Shown here: positions 1 through 6,881 of the stretch, in pieces
How the letters are laid out: each line of letters opens with the position of its first letter
Position numbering within the stretch: the stretch's first letter is position 1
NCBI GenBank assembly: GCA_964592235.1
Contig: CAZQCF010000022.1
Span: 1-64,000, forward strand
From: PLA3 sp964592235
GTDB taxonomy: Bacteria > Planctomycetota > Phycisphaerae > UBA1845 > UTPLA1
Reading direction: 5' to 3'
DNA length: 64,000 bases
Position numbers and translations under genes: made by a program
Notes under the pieces: model-generated
Databases searched by the model: none
What the model was told of the DNA's origin: nothing
Seen by the model: the letters and a program-made list of their open reading frames with translations, nothing else

Positions 1-80
1 CCCTGGAAGGGAGAGGGGGTTTTGAAACAGCTTGCAGGTAATACAGGGCGCGACAACGCGGCTTGACGGCAACCGTTCAT
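1..80 (-). CDS. N-terminal fragment of an unidentified protein, runs off the window
   Basis: An ATG on the minus strand at 80-78 is preceded by an AGGAG-type ribosome binding site (minus-strand AGGAGATCAAACC-ATG). The frame stays open for 26 codons to the window edge and begins MNGCRQAALS. Nothing in these residues identifies a family. The call rests only on the good ribosome site and the open frame, and on its lying downstream of, and on the same strand as, the methyltransferase terminator. Confidence 0.4.
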   Translation of the reverse strand, partial: MNGCRQAALSRPVLPASCFKTPSPFQ

Positions 81-178
81 GGTTTGATCTCCTGAATCGA
101 ATTCATCGTGCGCGGCATTGTAGCCGTGTGCTGGATTAGACGCGGCCGACGTTGGAACGGTTCCCGTGAATTCACGAT

Positions 179-246
179 AAAAAGAGCCGATCGCGCAAGC
201 GATCGAGAATAGATGCCTGTGCGGCGATTGCTCGCGCAATCGGCTC
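179..246 (-). terminator. Intrinsic terminator downstream of the methyltransferase
   Basis: Arms 184-205 and 225-246 are inverted copies of about 22 bases with a few mismatches (GAGCCGAT...). Read on the minus strand, the stem is followed directly by TTTTT (179-183). This is the form of a Rho-independent terminator, about 30 bases past the stop codon of the methyltransferase gene. Confidence 0.75.
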
Positions 247-273
247 CTTCGACTCATCCTGTTGCGTCACAAA

Positions 274-993
274 TTACGCCACGCCGCTGGTCAGGAAGAT
301 GGGCACGAGCACGCCGGCCTTGCGCTGCTCGATGTCGTGGAACCCCGCGTCCTGGAAATACTTCCGCATGAGGCTCCACGGGGCGTGAAACACTTTCGCG
401 TCGGCAGTGCTCTCGGCGCGGGTGATGAACACGTCAAAAAGCACCCAGCCCACGATGTTGTCGCGAAACCCGTCCACGAGCATCAGCCGACCGCCCGGTC
501 GCAGCACGCGGCGCATTTCCTTGATCGCCGCGGCCTGATGCGGATAGTGATGAAACGAATTGCTGCACGTCAGCACGTCGAACGATCCATCGTCGAACGG
601 CAGATGTTCCGCATCGCCGCGCACAAATTGCAGGCGACTGTCGCCGACGGCCTCGGCCTTTTGCTGGGCCATGCGACACATCGCCGAGGCGTAGTCCAGT
701 CCGATGAGCCGGCGTCCGGGCAGGTCGCACCCGGCGATCATGGCGATCCATGTTCCGGTACCGCAGCCGATGTCGAGCACATCGAAGGGGCGCGGGTCGT
801 CGCGTCGCCAGCGCCACAGCTCCTGCATGAACATCCGATAAGAGGGCTGGAACAGCAATCGCTGCACAATGGAGCGGTCGTACGAATGCGCCCAGGAATC
901 AAACTGACTCCGCGCGCGATCCTTCACGGCGTGGCGCACAGCCGCCCCGTTGGTCGTCTTTGGCGGTTCTGGCGGGGCCTGCGACGGCGGCAT
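274..993 (-). CDS. Class I SAM-dependent methyltransferase (UbiE/Methyltransf_11 type)
   Basis: Predicted soluble methyltransferase of about 239 residues. Motif I is DVLDIGCGTGTW near residues 71-82. An acidic residue follows in LIGLDYASAM, then GDAEHLPFDDGSFDVLTCSNSFHH and a post-motif with RVLRPGGRLML, the usual order in UbiE-like enzymes. I take the ATG at 993 because it follows GGGAGGAACGG; a GTG eight codons upstream is the alternative start. The substrate cannot be told from sequence. The gene is monocistronic, ends in an intrinsic terminator, and is divergent from the small protein at 1227. Confidence 0.88.
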   Translation of the reverse strand: MPPSQAPPEPPKTTNGAAVRHAVKDRARSQFDSWAHSYDRSIVQRLLFQPSYRMFMQELWRWRRDDPRPFDVLDIGCGTGTWIAMIAGCDLPGRRLIGLDYASAMCRMAQQKAEAVGDSRLQFVRGDAEHLPFDDGSFDVLTCSNSFHHYPHQAAAIKEMRRVLRPGGRLMLVDGFRDNIVGWVLFDVFITRAESTADAKVFHAPWSLMRKYFQDAGFHDIEQRKAGVLVPIFLTSGVA

Positions 994-1117
994 CCGTTCC
1001 TCCCGATCGGGTCGCACCGAGCCGGTGCATTGCGCGCATTATGCGGCGCAGGCGCGCGAAAGGATAGTCGCCGATCGCACGGCGAGTCGTCGCACTCGCA
1101 ACTCATCCGACCGTGCT

Positions 1118-1151
1118 AAAGTCGCCCATCGGTACAGGCCGATACGACTTT
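1118..1151. repeat. Hairpin/inverted repeat between divergent genes
   Basis: AAAGTCG (1118-1124) pairs with CGACTTT (1145-1151), and inside it ATCGG (1128-1132) pairs with CCGAT (1139-1143). It lies between the divergent methyltransferase and the 60-residue protein, about 75 bases before the latter's start. It could be a leader hairpin or an operator; neither can be shown. Confidence 0.35.
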
Positions 1152-1226
1152 GCGGCCGAAAGCATCCGCCGCAGGAAAAGCCGAAAACTTCTCGCCGAAG
1201 TCCTTCGCTTATGGAGTTCACGGATC

Positions 1227-1409
1227 ATGTCCAAGCGTGAACTGATTGACCGCATCATGCAGATCAATCACACGGCCCGGCGGGAGTTTCTCCTCGGCTT
1301 CACCGAGAACGAACTGGCCGATTACCTCCAGCAGATTGAATCGCTCGGCGCGCATCCGGTCGGCGTCATCGAACCCGAGCCGGTCGGCGTCGCCGTCAGC
1401 GCTTACTAA
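1227..1409 (+). CDS. Small protein of 60 residues, unknown function
   Basis: The product begins MSKRELIDRIMQ and is rich in charged and leucine-containing helix-forming sequence, with FLLGFTENELADYLQQIE in the middle. It has no signal peptide or membrane segment. The frame stays open further upstream, but ATG 1227 is where helical, protein-like composition begins. Its last 14 bases overlap the end of the convergent lipoprotein gene. The layout (basic helix, FTENEL, amphipathic helix) could be a small adaptor or DNA-binding protein, but I recognise no family. Confidence 0.6.
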   Translation: MSKRELIDRIMQINHTARREFLLGFTENELADYLQQIESLGAHPVGVIEPEPVGVAVSAY

Positions 1410-2448
1410 ACTTGTCGAGATTCAATTCCGCCCGGCGGACGATCTGCGACCGCTCGCCGATTTCTCCGAACTCGCGCAGGATCGACTCCCACGCGCCCGT
1501 CGCCGCGTCGGTTCGCCCCCCCATCAGGTGCGCATCGGCCAGCCACCACAACGCCGTCATCCGTTCCAGCGACCCGCTCTCGGCCCGGCCCAGCGCCGCT
1601 TCGCACGCATCGCGCGAGCCGGCGTAGTCATAACGCTGATCCGCCAGCACCCGCGCCCGCCAAATGTCGCAGGCCCATCGCTGCGACGCATCGCAATCCA
1701 CTGACGACGAGGCCGACGTCAACTGACGCAGGCACGAATCAACTGTGTCCGCCGGCGCGACCGGGCCGGCCTCTAGCACGCGCAACATCGACGACACCGC
1801 GGCGCCGAACATCCGCGCACCCGACACACCGCCTGGCGCGCCCGCCGGCAGGTTCCAAACGGCCTCCAGCTCCTGTGCCGCGCGCACCGCCGCATCCAGT
1901 TCGCGGCGGTCTTCGTACAGCAAGTAGCAGGATTTTTCGCTGCCCGATCGGCCGGCCGGGACGTAGAGCATCTCTACGGCCGATGCCGCGGCCCGGGCCG
2001 AGGCGCCGACAACGCGACATGTGTATTCACCCCGCGCGTCGTCCGCGGAGACGTCGCCGCCGCTTTCAAAATAAAGCTGATAATACGCCCGCTGTGCGCC
2101 CAGCCCCTGCGTCCGAGCCTGGTCGCGGCGCTGCTGAACCTGCGGCGGCGGCTCGGCCCCGCGCGGGTCAGCGAGCGCCGGCAGCGCCGTGCCCGTCGGC
2201 CTCGATGGCTCGCGCTGCTGCGAGATGTCATCGCCTTGCGGCTGCGGCGAGGGCGGCGTGCTGGGCCGGACGACGCGGCGCGGCTCCTTCCACCAGCTTC
2301 GATCCCAATTCCAGTCCATTCGGCCGCAACCCGTCGACGCCACGAGACCGACGAGGAGAAACCACCGGGCGGATTCCTGGGAGTGAGTGCGTGTTTTTTC
2401 AAACCGAGCAATCGCCCAACTTCGAAGATTCTGAAATGTGCTGGTCAA
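1396..2448 (-). CDS. Predicted lipoprotein with helical-repeat C-terminus
   Basis: About 350 residues. A TTG start at 2448 follows AAAGGAATCACGGA. After a basic N-terminus comes a hydrophobic stretch FLLVGLVASTG and a cysteine at about residue 41, so it is probably exported and lipidated, although STGC is not a classic lipobox. A proline-rich linker (about 60-110) follows. The C-terminal 120 residues look like TPR helices (RDACEAALGRAESG, MTALWWLADAHLMGG, ATGAWESILREFGE). Function unknown; TPR lipoproteins often act as envelope assembly scaffolds. It is convergent with the 60-residue gene. Confidence 0.75.
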   Translation of the reverse strand: MTSTFQNLRSWAIARFEKTRTHSQESARWFLLVGLVASTGCGRMDWNWDRSWWKEPRRVVRPSTPPSPQPQGDDISQQREPSRPTGTALPALADPRGAEPPPQVQQRRDQARTQGLGAQRAYYQLYFESGGDVSADDARGEYTCRVVGASARAAASAVEMLYVPAGRSGSEKSCYLLYEDRRELDAAVRAAQELEAVWNLPAGAPGGVSGARMFGAAVSSMLRVLEAGPVAPADTVDSCLRQLTSASSSVDCDASQRWACDIWRARVLADQRYDYAGSRDACEAALGRAESGSLERMTALWWLADAHLMGGRTDAATGAWESILREFGEIGERSQIVRRAELNLDKFSKR

Positions 2449-2940
2449 TCCGTGATTCCTTTCGAGGCCAGCGGAGATTTATCCGTTGCCGGTGGGCGTG
2501 TCAACGAATCAGTCCGATCAGGTCCGGCCGGCACCGAACCACCCTTCTCGAAGAACGAGGCAATGTGGCGCTGTTATCTATCGCACAGCGGGACGCCAGA
2601 TTTGTTCCGAATTTCACAGCTTTCGCGGAGAACGGTGTGTGTAGGCATGTGGAAATGGAGAGATTATGCGCAAGAAGACACTTAACGGACTTATAACAAA
2701 TCCGGAGCAGTCCGATCATATTAAACCTTGATTTGGACGGAAGTTGCCTCTCGCCTTTTGCCGGAATGGGGGGTAGGATCATGCGAGGTTAGGGGAAACA
2801 GGCGACCCATCTTAGACTCTTGCATTCAAGCTGCAAGGTTTCTGCTGCGCCGGTTTACCTGCCCGCGACCGTCTGCGTCACGAGGAGCGCGAGTCCGCAT
2901 TCGCGAGTCCGCATTCGCGGGTCCGCAAGGGGAGGCGGAG
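2449..2940. other. Intergenic region upstream of the hydrolase gene
   Basis: About 490 bases lie between the divergent lipoprotein and hydrolase genes. The middle (about 2560-2780) is clearly richer in A+T than the surroundings and contains TTATAAC at 2691-2697, a possible -10 element without a clear -35. Weak open frames here have no family features and lack convincing ribosome sites. A short tandem repeat sits just before the hydrolase ribosome site. Confidence 0.4.
2889..2926. repeat. 14-bp tandem repeat, about 2.7 copies
   Basis: GCGAGTCCGCATTC is repeated at 2889-2902 and 2903-2916, followed by a partial third copy with one mismatch (GCGGGTCCGC, 2917-2926). It ends a few bases before the GGAGGCGGAG ribosome site of the hydrolase gene, so a change in copy number would alter the leader but not the protein. 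Confidence 0.8.
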
Positions 2941-3870
2941 ATGAACAGTTTGACGCGTCGTCCACCGTTTCACCGCATTCTGGTGGACATGAACACGCAG
3001 TTGGATTTTCTGTTGCCGCGGGGAACGCTCCCTGTGAGCAATCGGGCCGAGATCATTCCCAACATCCGCAAGCTTATGAACTGGGGAAGAATAGAGCAGA
3101 TCCCCATCCTCTCGACGCTCGAATCTCACAGGGAAGGCGAAGTCATCAAAGGCCTCCCGCCGTATTGCGTGGACAATTCGACCGGCCAGCGCAAGCTGCC
3201 CTTCACCTTGATGGCTCGCCGCCTGGTGCTGTTCGGCGACAACACCCTCGACGTACCGCTCGATCCGTTCCGCAAATATCAGCAACTTGTCTTCACAAAG
3301 CGCAACCGCGATTTTCTATCCAATCCCAAAGCCGACCGGCTCGTTAACACCATCCGAACCAATTACTTCGCCGTGTTCGGCGTCGTGACTGAACACTGCG
3401 TCAAGGCTGCCACGCTGGGCCTCATGGCCCGCCAGCATCGCGTTGTCGTTGTCTCCGACGCCTGCGGTTACTGGAGCAGCGATGACCATGACCTCGCGCT
3501 GCGCCAGGTCGAAGCCAAGGGAGCGATTCTCGTTACGACCGAGGAGTTGATCTCCGGCGTTGCCGAAGCGCGCATCGCCGCCGCGCCGCGATTGCGGCCC
3601 ATTTGCGAAGATGAACCCCCTCTTTATGCACCGACGGGCGATGAGCGCGGCGCCGAGCCGAGGCCATCCGATCACGCCCCGCTTCGACTGCCGGCCATCA
3701 AATCGAACGGGTCCAACGGCGTTGCGGCGCTTCAAGGCGAGGGCGACGCTCCTTCCGACGTTCGTGGCCGATCCGACAAGATGACCGGCCGCTCAAGAGT
3801 GCCCGCCAAGATCACAGCCGCCCGCTCCATCGCCCGCAAAGCGGCCAAGCTGCCGCGTGACCTTGCCTAG
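2941..3870 (+). CDS. Isochorismatase-like cysteine hydrolase
   Basis: About 309 residues; ATG 2941 directly follows GGAGGCGGAG. The first 225 residues form an isochorismatase/nicotinamidase-type fold. Asp16 (ILVDMNTQ), Lys120 (FTKRNRDFL) and Cys153 (VVTEHCVKAA) fit the Asp-Lys-Cys catalytic triad, and a VVVVSDACGYWS strand and turn follow. The family hydrolyses amides or ethers such as nicotinamide; the substrate here is unknown. The last 80 residues are low-complexity, rich in Pro/Arg/Lys and probably disordered, which is unusual for the family. The downstream ferredoxin is on the same strand. Confidence 0.85.
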   Translation: MNSLTRRPPFHRILVDMNTQLDFLLPRGTLPVSNRAEIIPNIRKLMNWGRIEQIPILSTLESHREGEVIKGLPPYCVDNSTGQRKLPFTLMARRLVLFGDNTLDVPLDPFRKYQQLVFTKRNRDFLSNPKADRLVNTIRTNYFAVFGVVTEHCVKAATLGLMARQHRVVVVSDACGYWSSDDHDLALRQVEAKGAILVTTEELISGVAEARIAAAPRLRPICEDEPPLYAPTGDERGAEPRPSDHAPLRLPAIKSNGSNGVAALQGEGDAPSDVRGRSDKMTGRSRVPAKITAARSIARKAAKLPRDLA

Positions 3871-4019
3871 TCCGGCCTTCCGCCCTATCTTTCATTCAGG
3901 TGGTTGAACCAGCGCCGCTTGCCCGCGCTCGAGAAACGCGCGGCGGCACGTCGAGCGCGTGAGCACATGTTTGCGAGTATTCGACGCGGTCGGCGGATGC
4001 CGTGCCCCGTCATGAAACC

Positions 4020-4313
4020 ATGGCCAAGAAACTTCCCAAGCAACTTGCCGTCCTCGACGAAGACCTCTGCACCGGCTGCGACGCCTGCGTCACGGTCTGC
4101 CCGGTCGATTGCATCGACAAAATTCGCGATCCGCGGCACCCCGGCTATGCCATGGGCGTCTGCACGATTGATTTGCAGGTGTGCATCGGCTGCAAGCTTT
4201 GCGCGCAAGTCTGCCCGTGGGACGTCATCACCATGGTGCCGACCGACCAGGTGCTGGCGCAGGAGAAGTTCCGCAACCTGCTGACGGACGAACTGATCGC
4301 CACGGCGAAGTAA
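4020..4313 (+). CDS. 2[4Fe-4S] ferredoxin
   Basis: A 97-residue cytoplasmic electron carrier. It has two CxxCxxCxxxCP clusters: Cys17/20/23/27 (CTGCDACVTVCP) and Cys55/58/61/65 (CIGCKLCAQVCP). The 27 residues between the clusters are longer than in clostridial ferredoxins, and this layout resembles RnfB/NuoI-like or stand-alone 2[4Fe-4S] proteins. ATG 4020 gives a conventional start; an in-frame GTG at 4002 has the better ribosome site (GGCGGAT) and would add six residues. The redox partner is not evident. Confidence 0.9.
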   Translation: MAKKLPKQLAVLDEDLCTGCDACVTVCPVDCIDKIRDPRHPGYAMGVCTIDLQVCIGCKLCAQVCPWDVITMVPTDQVLAQEKFRNLLTDELIATAK

Positions 4314-4437
4314 GCCGCCGTCGCTTTTCAAGCCGTGATCGATCCGAGCCGCGCGATCCGAGCCGCGACCGTCAGGGAGCGCCGAGTAACGCTGATTCTC
4401 GCCAAACATCTGCGTAATACTTGAACCGCATCGACTC

Positions 4438-4743
4438 ATGACGACCCCTTCCCCAAGACTCACTGTCGTCGCCCGCTTCAAGGCGCGGCCCGGCAAAGAG
4501 GCGTTCGTTCGCCGGGAACTGACGGCCCTCGTCGCGCCGACCCGCGCCGAGAAGGGCTGCATCAACTACGACCTGCATGTTTCCGCAGACGACCCGGCTG
4601 CGTTCCTGTTTCACGAGAACTGGGCGAGCGAGGCCGATCTCGAGCGGCATTTGCAATCCTCCCATGTGCAGGCATGGCGCGAGCGGTCCGGCGAGTTGCT
4701 GGCCGAACCGGGAGAAATTACACGCTGGTGGCAGACCGGTTAG
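4438..4743 (+). CDS. ABM-domain (YgiN-like) putative quinol monooxygenase
   Basis: 101 residues forming a single antibiotic-biosynthesis-monooxygenase domain. It begins LTVVARFKARPGKE, continues ALVAPTRAEKGCINYDLH, and has FLFHENWASEADLERHLQSSHVQ, the characteristic pattern of these dimeric ferredoxin-fold proteins. Members oxidise quinols or aromatic compounds without a cofactor, or act in heme handling; no substrate can be assigned. It lies 57 bases ahead of cstA on the same strand. Confidence 0.88.
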   Translation: MTTPSPRLTVVARFKARPGKEAFVRRELTALVAPTRAEKGCINYDLHVSADDPAAFLFHENWASEADLERHLQSSHVQAWRERSGELLAEPGEITRWWQTG

Positions 4744-4799
4744 AATCCTCGGGCCGCCGGCGTTCGAATTGAACGGCGCCGGCCGGAGTCATCGCCGCG

Positions 4800-6863
4800 A
4801 TGCTCACACTCGCCATCGCCCTGGGCAGTTTCGTACTCTATCTCATCGCCTATCACACTTACGGGCGCTGGCTGTCGCGCAAGTTCTTCAAGCTTGATCC
4901 GGCCGCTCCGGTGCCCAGCCGCGAGCTGGCTGATGGGCACGACTATGTTCCAACTCGAAAGGAAATCCTGTTCGGCCACCACTTCACGAGCATCGCGGGG
5001 ACGGGGCCGATCGTCGGTCCGGCGCTGGCGGTGATCTGGGGCTGGCTGCCGGCGTTGTTGTGGGTGCTCTTCGGGAGCGTTTTTCTCGGCGCGGTTCACG
5101 ACCTGGGCACGCTGGTGGTGTCCATCCGCAATCGCGGGCAGACCATCGGCGAAATCGCCGGGCGACTGATCAACCCGCGCGTGAAGATTCTGTTCCTGCT
5201 GCTGCTGTTCATGGCGCTGACGATCGTGCTCGCCATTTTCGGGCTGGTCATCGCCAACATATTCGCCATGTACTCTTCGAGCGTGCTGGCGGTGTGGATC
5301 GCCATGCCGGTGGCCGTCGGGGTCGGCTGGTTGGTGTATCGACGCGGGTGGAGGCCGCAAGGGCCGGCACTGCTGTCGTTGGGCATCATGGTCGCATCGA
5401 TTATTCTCGCCGGCGAGTTCGCCGCGTTCGATTTCGTCATCAAGCCGATCGACATCGCAGGCTTCACGATCTCGCCCGTCGTCTCTTGGACCGTCTTGCT
5501 GTTCGTCTATTGCTACTTCGCCAGCGTGCTGCCGGTCTGGCTGTTGCTCCAGCCGCGCGATTACATCAACAGCTACCTGCTCGTGCTGGGACTGGTCCTG
5601 CTCGTCGGCGGCATCGGCGCGGCCACGTTTCTGACGCCCGGCGGCGTGCCGATCGTCGCGCCGGCCGTGAACCTCAACGTGCCCGACGCGCCGCCGATTC
5701 TTCCGTTCCTGTTCGTCACCGTCGCCTGCGGGGCCATCAGCGGATTCCACTGCCTGGTTAGCAGCGGCACAAGTAGTAAACAAATCGCCTGCGAGACCGA
5801 TGCACAGTTCGTCGGCTACGGGTCGATGCTGACAGAGGGATTCCTTGCGGTGCTGGTGATTCTCGCGTGCTGTGCGGGAATAGGAATGGGCGGGACGTAC
5901 CTGAAGCCACAACCGGTTTCCGGCGTTGTTTCGCCAAAAGGCAATTGGGTTCACTACGGCATATTTGAAGACAAGGATGGAGTAGATTGCCTAGTATGGG
6001 GATACCTTGCTGACGATCAGTCGCCAACTAAGCTATGCCTTTGGGATGCAAGGAGATTCACCGGCGGGGATCGTGGCCAAGTAGCCCCCGGCGTTCCAAT
6101 GCATCTGCGAAATGGCGAGGCAATTCTCCAGCCCCAGCCATCAAGAGAAGTATTATTGCTGGGTCAACCCGCTTGGCGGACTCGCTATGAATCCTGGACC
6201 GTCTCCGGCGGCCTGGCCAAGACCGTTTCGGCTTTCGTCGACGGCTCGGGAAACTTCATCACCGCGATGGGCATTCCCCGGCCGGTGGCGGTGGCGTTGA
6301 TGGCCGTGCTGGTGGCGTCGTTCGCGGCGACGACGCTGGATACGGCGACGCGCTTGCAGCGCTATGTGATTCAGGAGCTGGCCGGCACGTTCAACGTCGC
6401 CCCGCTGCGCGGCAAGCACGGCGCGACGCTCTTCGCCGTCGGCACGGCCGCGATTCTCGCCGCGGTGCCGCCGCCGGGCGAGACGTGGGCGACGGGCATG
6501 GGCAAGGGCGGGCTGACGCTGTGGCCGGTCTTCGGCGCGGTGAATCAACTGCTGGCCGGGCTGGCGTTCATGGTGGTGGCGTTTTACCTGGCGCGGCGGA
6601 AGATGCCGACGTGGTTCATCACCATCCCGGCGGTGCTGATGCTGGTGGTGCCGCTATCGGCGACGCTGTATCAACTGCTCAATCGCACCGACGGCTGGTG
6701 GCCGAAGGGGCAGTATCACCTCGTCGCGGCGGGAATCGTCATTTGTCTGTTACAGGTGTGGATGGTGGCGGAGGGATTGCGCCTGTGGCCGAAGGTGCGC
6801 GGCGTGCTCGAAAGTCCGCTGCCGCCGATTCCGCGGGGATTTCCGGTGACGCCAGTAGTTTGA
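4800..6863 (+). CDS. cstA: Carbon starvation protein CstA, peptide/pyruvate transporter family
   Basis: 687 residues, polytopic inner-membrane protein. Family landmarks are LYLIAYHTYGRWLSRK at the N-terminus, FGHHFTSIAGTGPIVGPALAVIWGW (residues about 58-82), a helix with GAVHDLGTLVVSIRNRGQ, SGFHCLVSSGTSSKQI and ATTLDTATRLQRYVIQEL. CstA proteins import peptides or pyruvate during nutrient limitation. Between GIGMG (about 366) and GQPAWRTRYESW (about 453) there is a hydrophilic insertion of about 85 residues, and the DNA encoding it (about 5910-6160) is visibly richer in A+T than the flanks. The reading frame remains intact. Confidence 0.95.
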   Translation: MLTLAIALGSFVLYLIAYHTYGRWLSRKFFKLDPAAPVPSRELADGHDYVPTRKEILFGHHFTSIAGTGPIVGPALAVIWGWLPALLWVLFGSVFLGAVHDLGTLVVSIRNRGQTIGEIAGRLINPRVKILFLLLLFMALTIVLAIFGLVIANIFAMYSSSVLAVWIAMPVAVGVGWLVYRRGWRPQGPALLSLGIMVASIILAGEFAAFDFVIKPIDIAGFTISPVVSWTVLLFVYCYFASVLPVWLLLQPRDYINSYLLVLGLVLLVGGIGAATFLTPGGVPIVAPAVNLNVPDAPPILPFLFVTVACGAISGFHCLVSSGTSSKQIACETDAQFVGYGSMLTEGFLAVLVILACCAGIGMGGTYLKPQPVSGVVSPKGNWVHYGIFEDKDGVDCLVWGYLADDQSPTKLCLWDARRFTGGDRGQVAPGVPMHLRNGEAILQPQPSREVLLLGQPAWRTRYESWTVSGGLAKTVSAFVDGSGNFITAMGIPRPVAVALMAVLVASFAATTLDTATRLQRYVIQELAGTFNVAPLRGKHGATLFAVGTAAILAAVPPPGETWATGMGKGGLTLWPVFGAVNQLLAGLAFMVVAFYLARRKMPTWFITIPAVLMLVVPLSATLYQLLNRTDGWWPKGQYHLVAAGIVICLLQVWMVAEGLRLWPKVRGVLESPLPPIPRGFPVTPVV

Positions 6864-6881
6864 GGGGGCGAAGGGCGGCGA

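Noticed and set aside
2501..2782. 93-codon minus-strand frame in the AT-richer gap
   Set aside because: No ribosome site or recognisable fold; kept only as an intergenic note.
4740..5954. 404-codon minus-strand frame across cstA
   Set aside because: His/Gln/Arg/Asp-rich low-complexity sequence, antisense to cstA.
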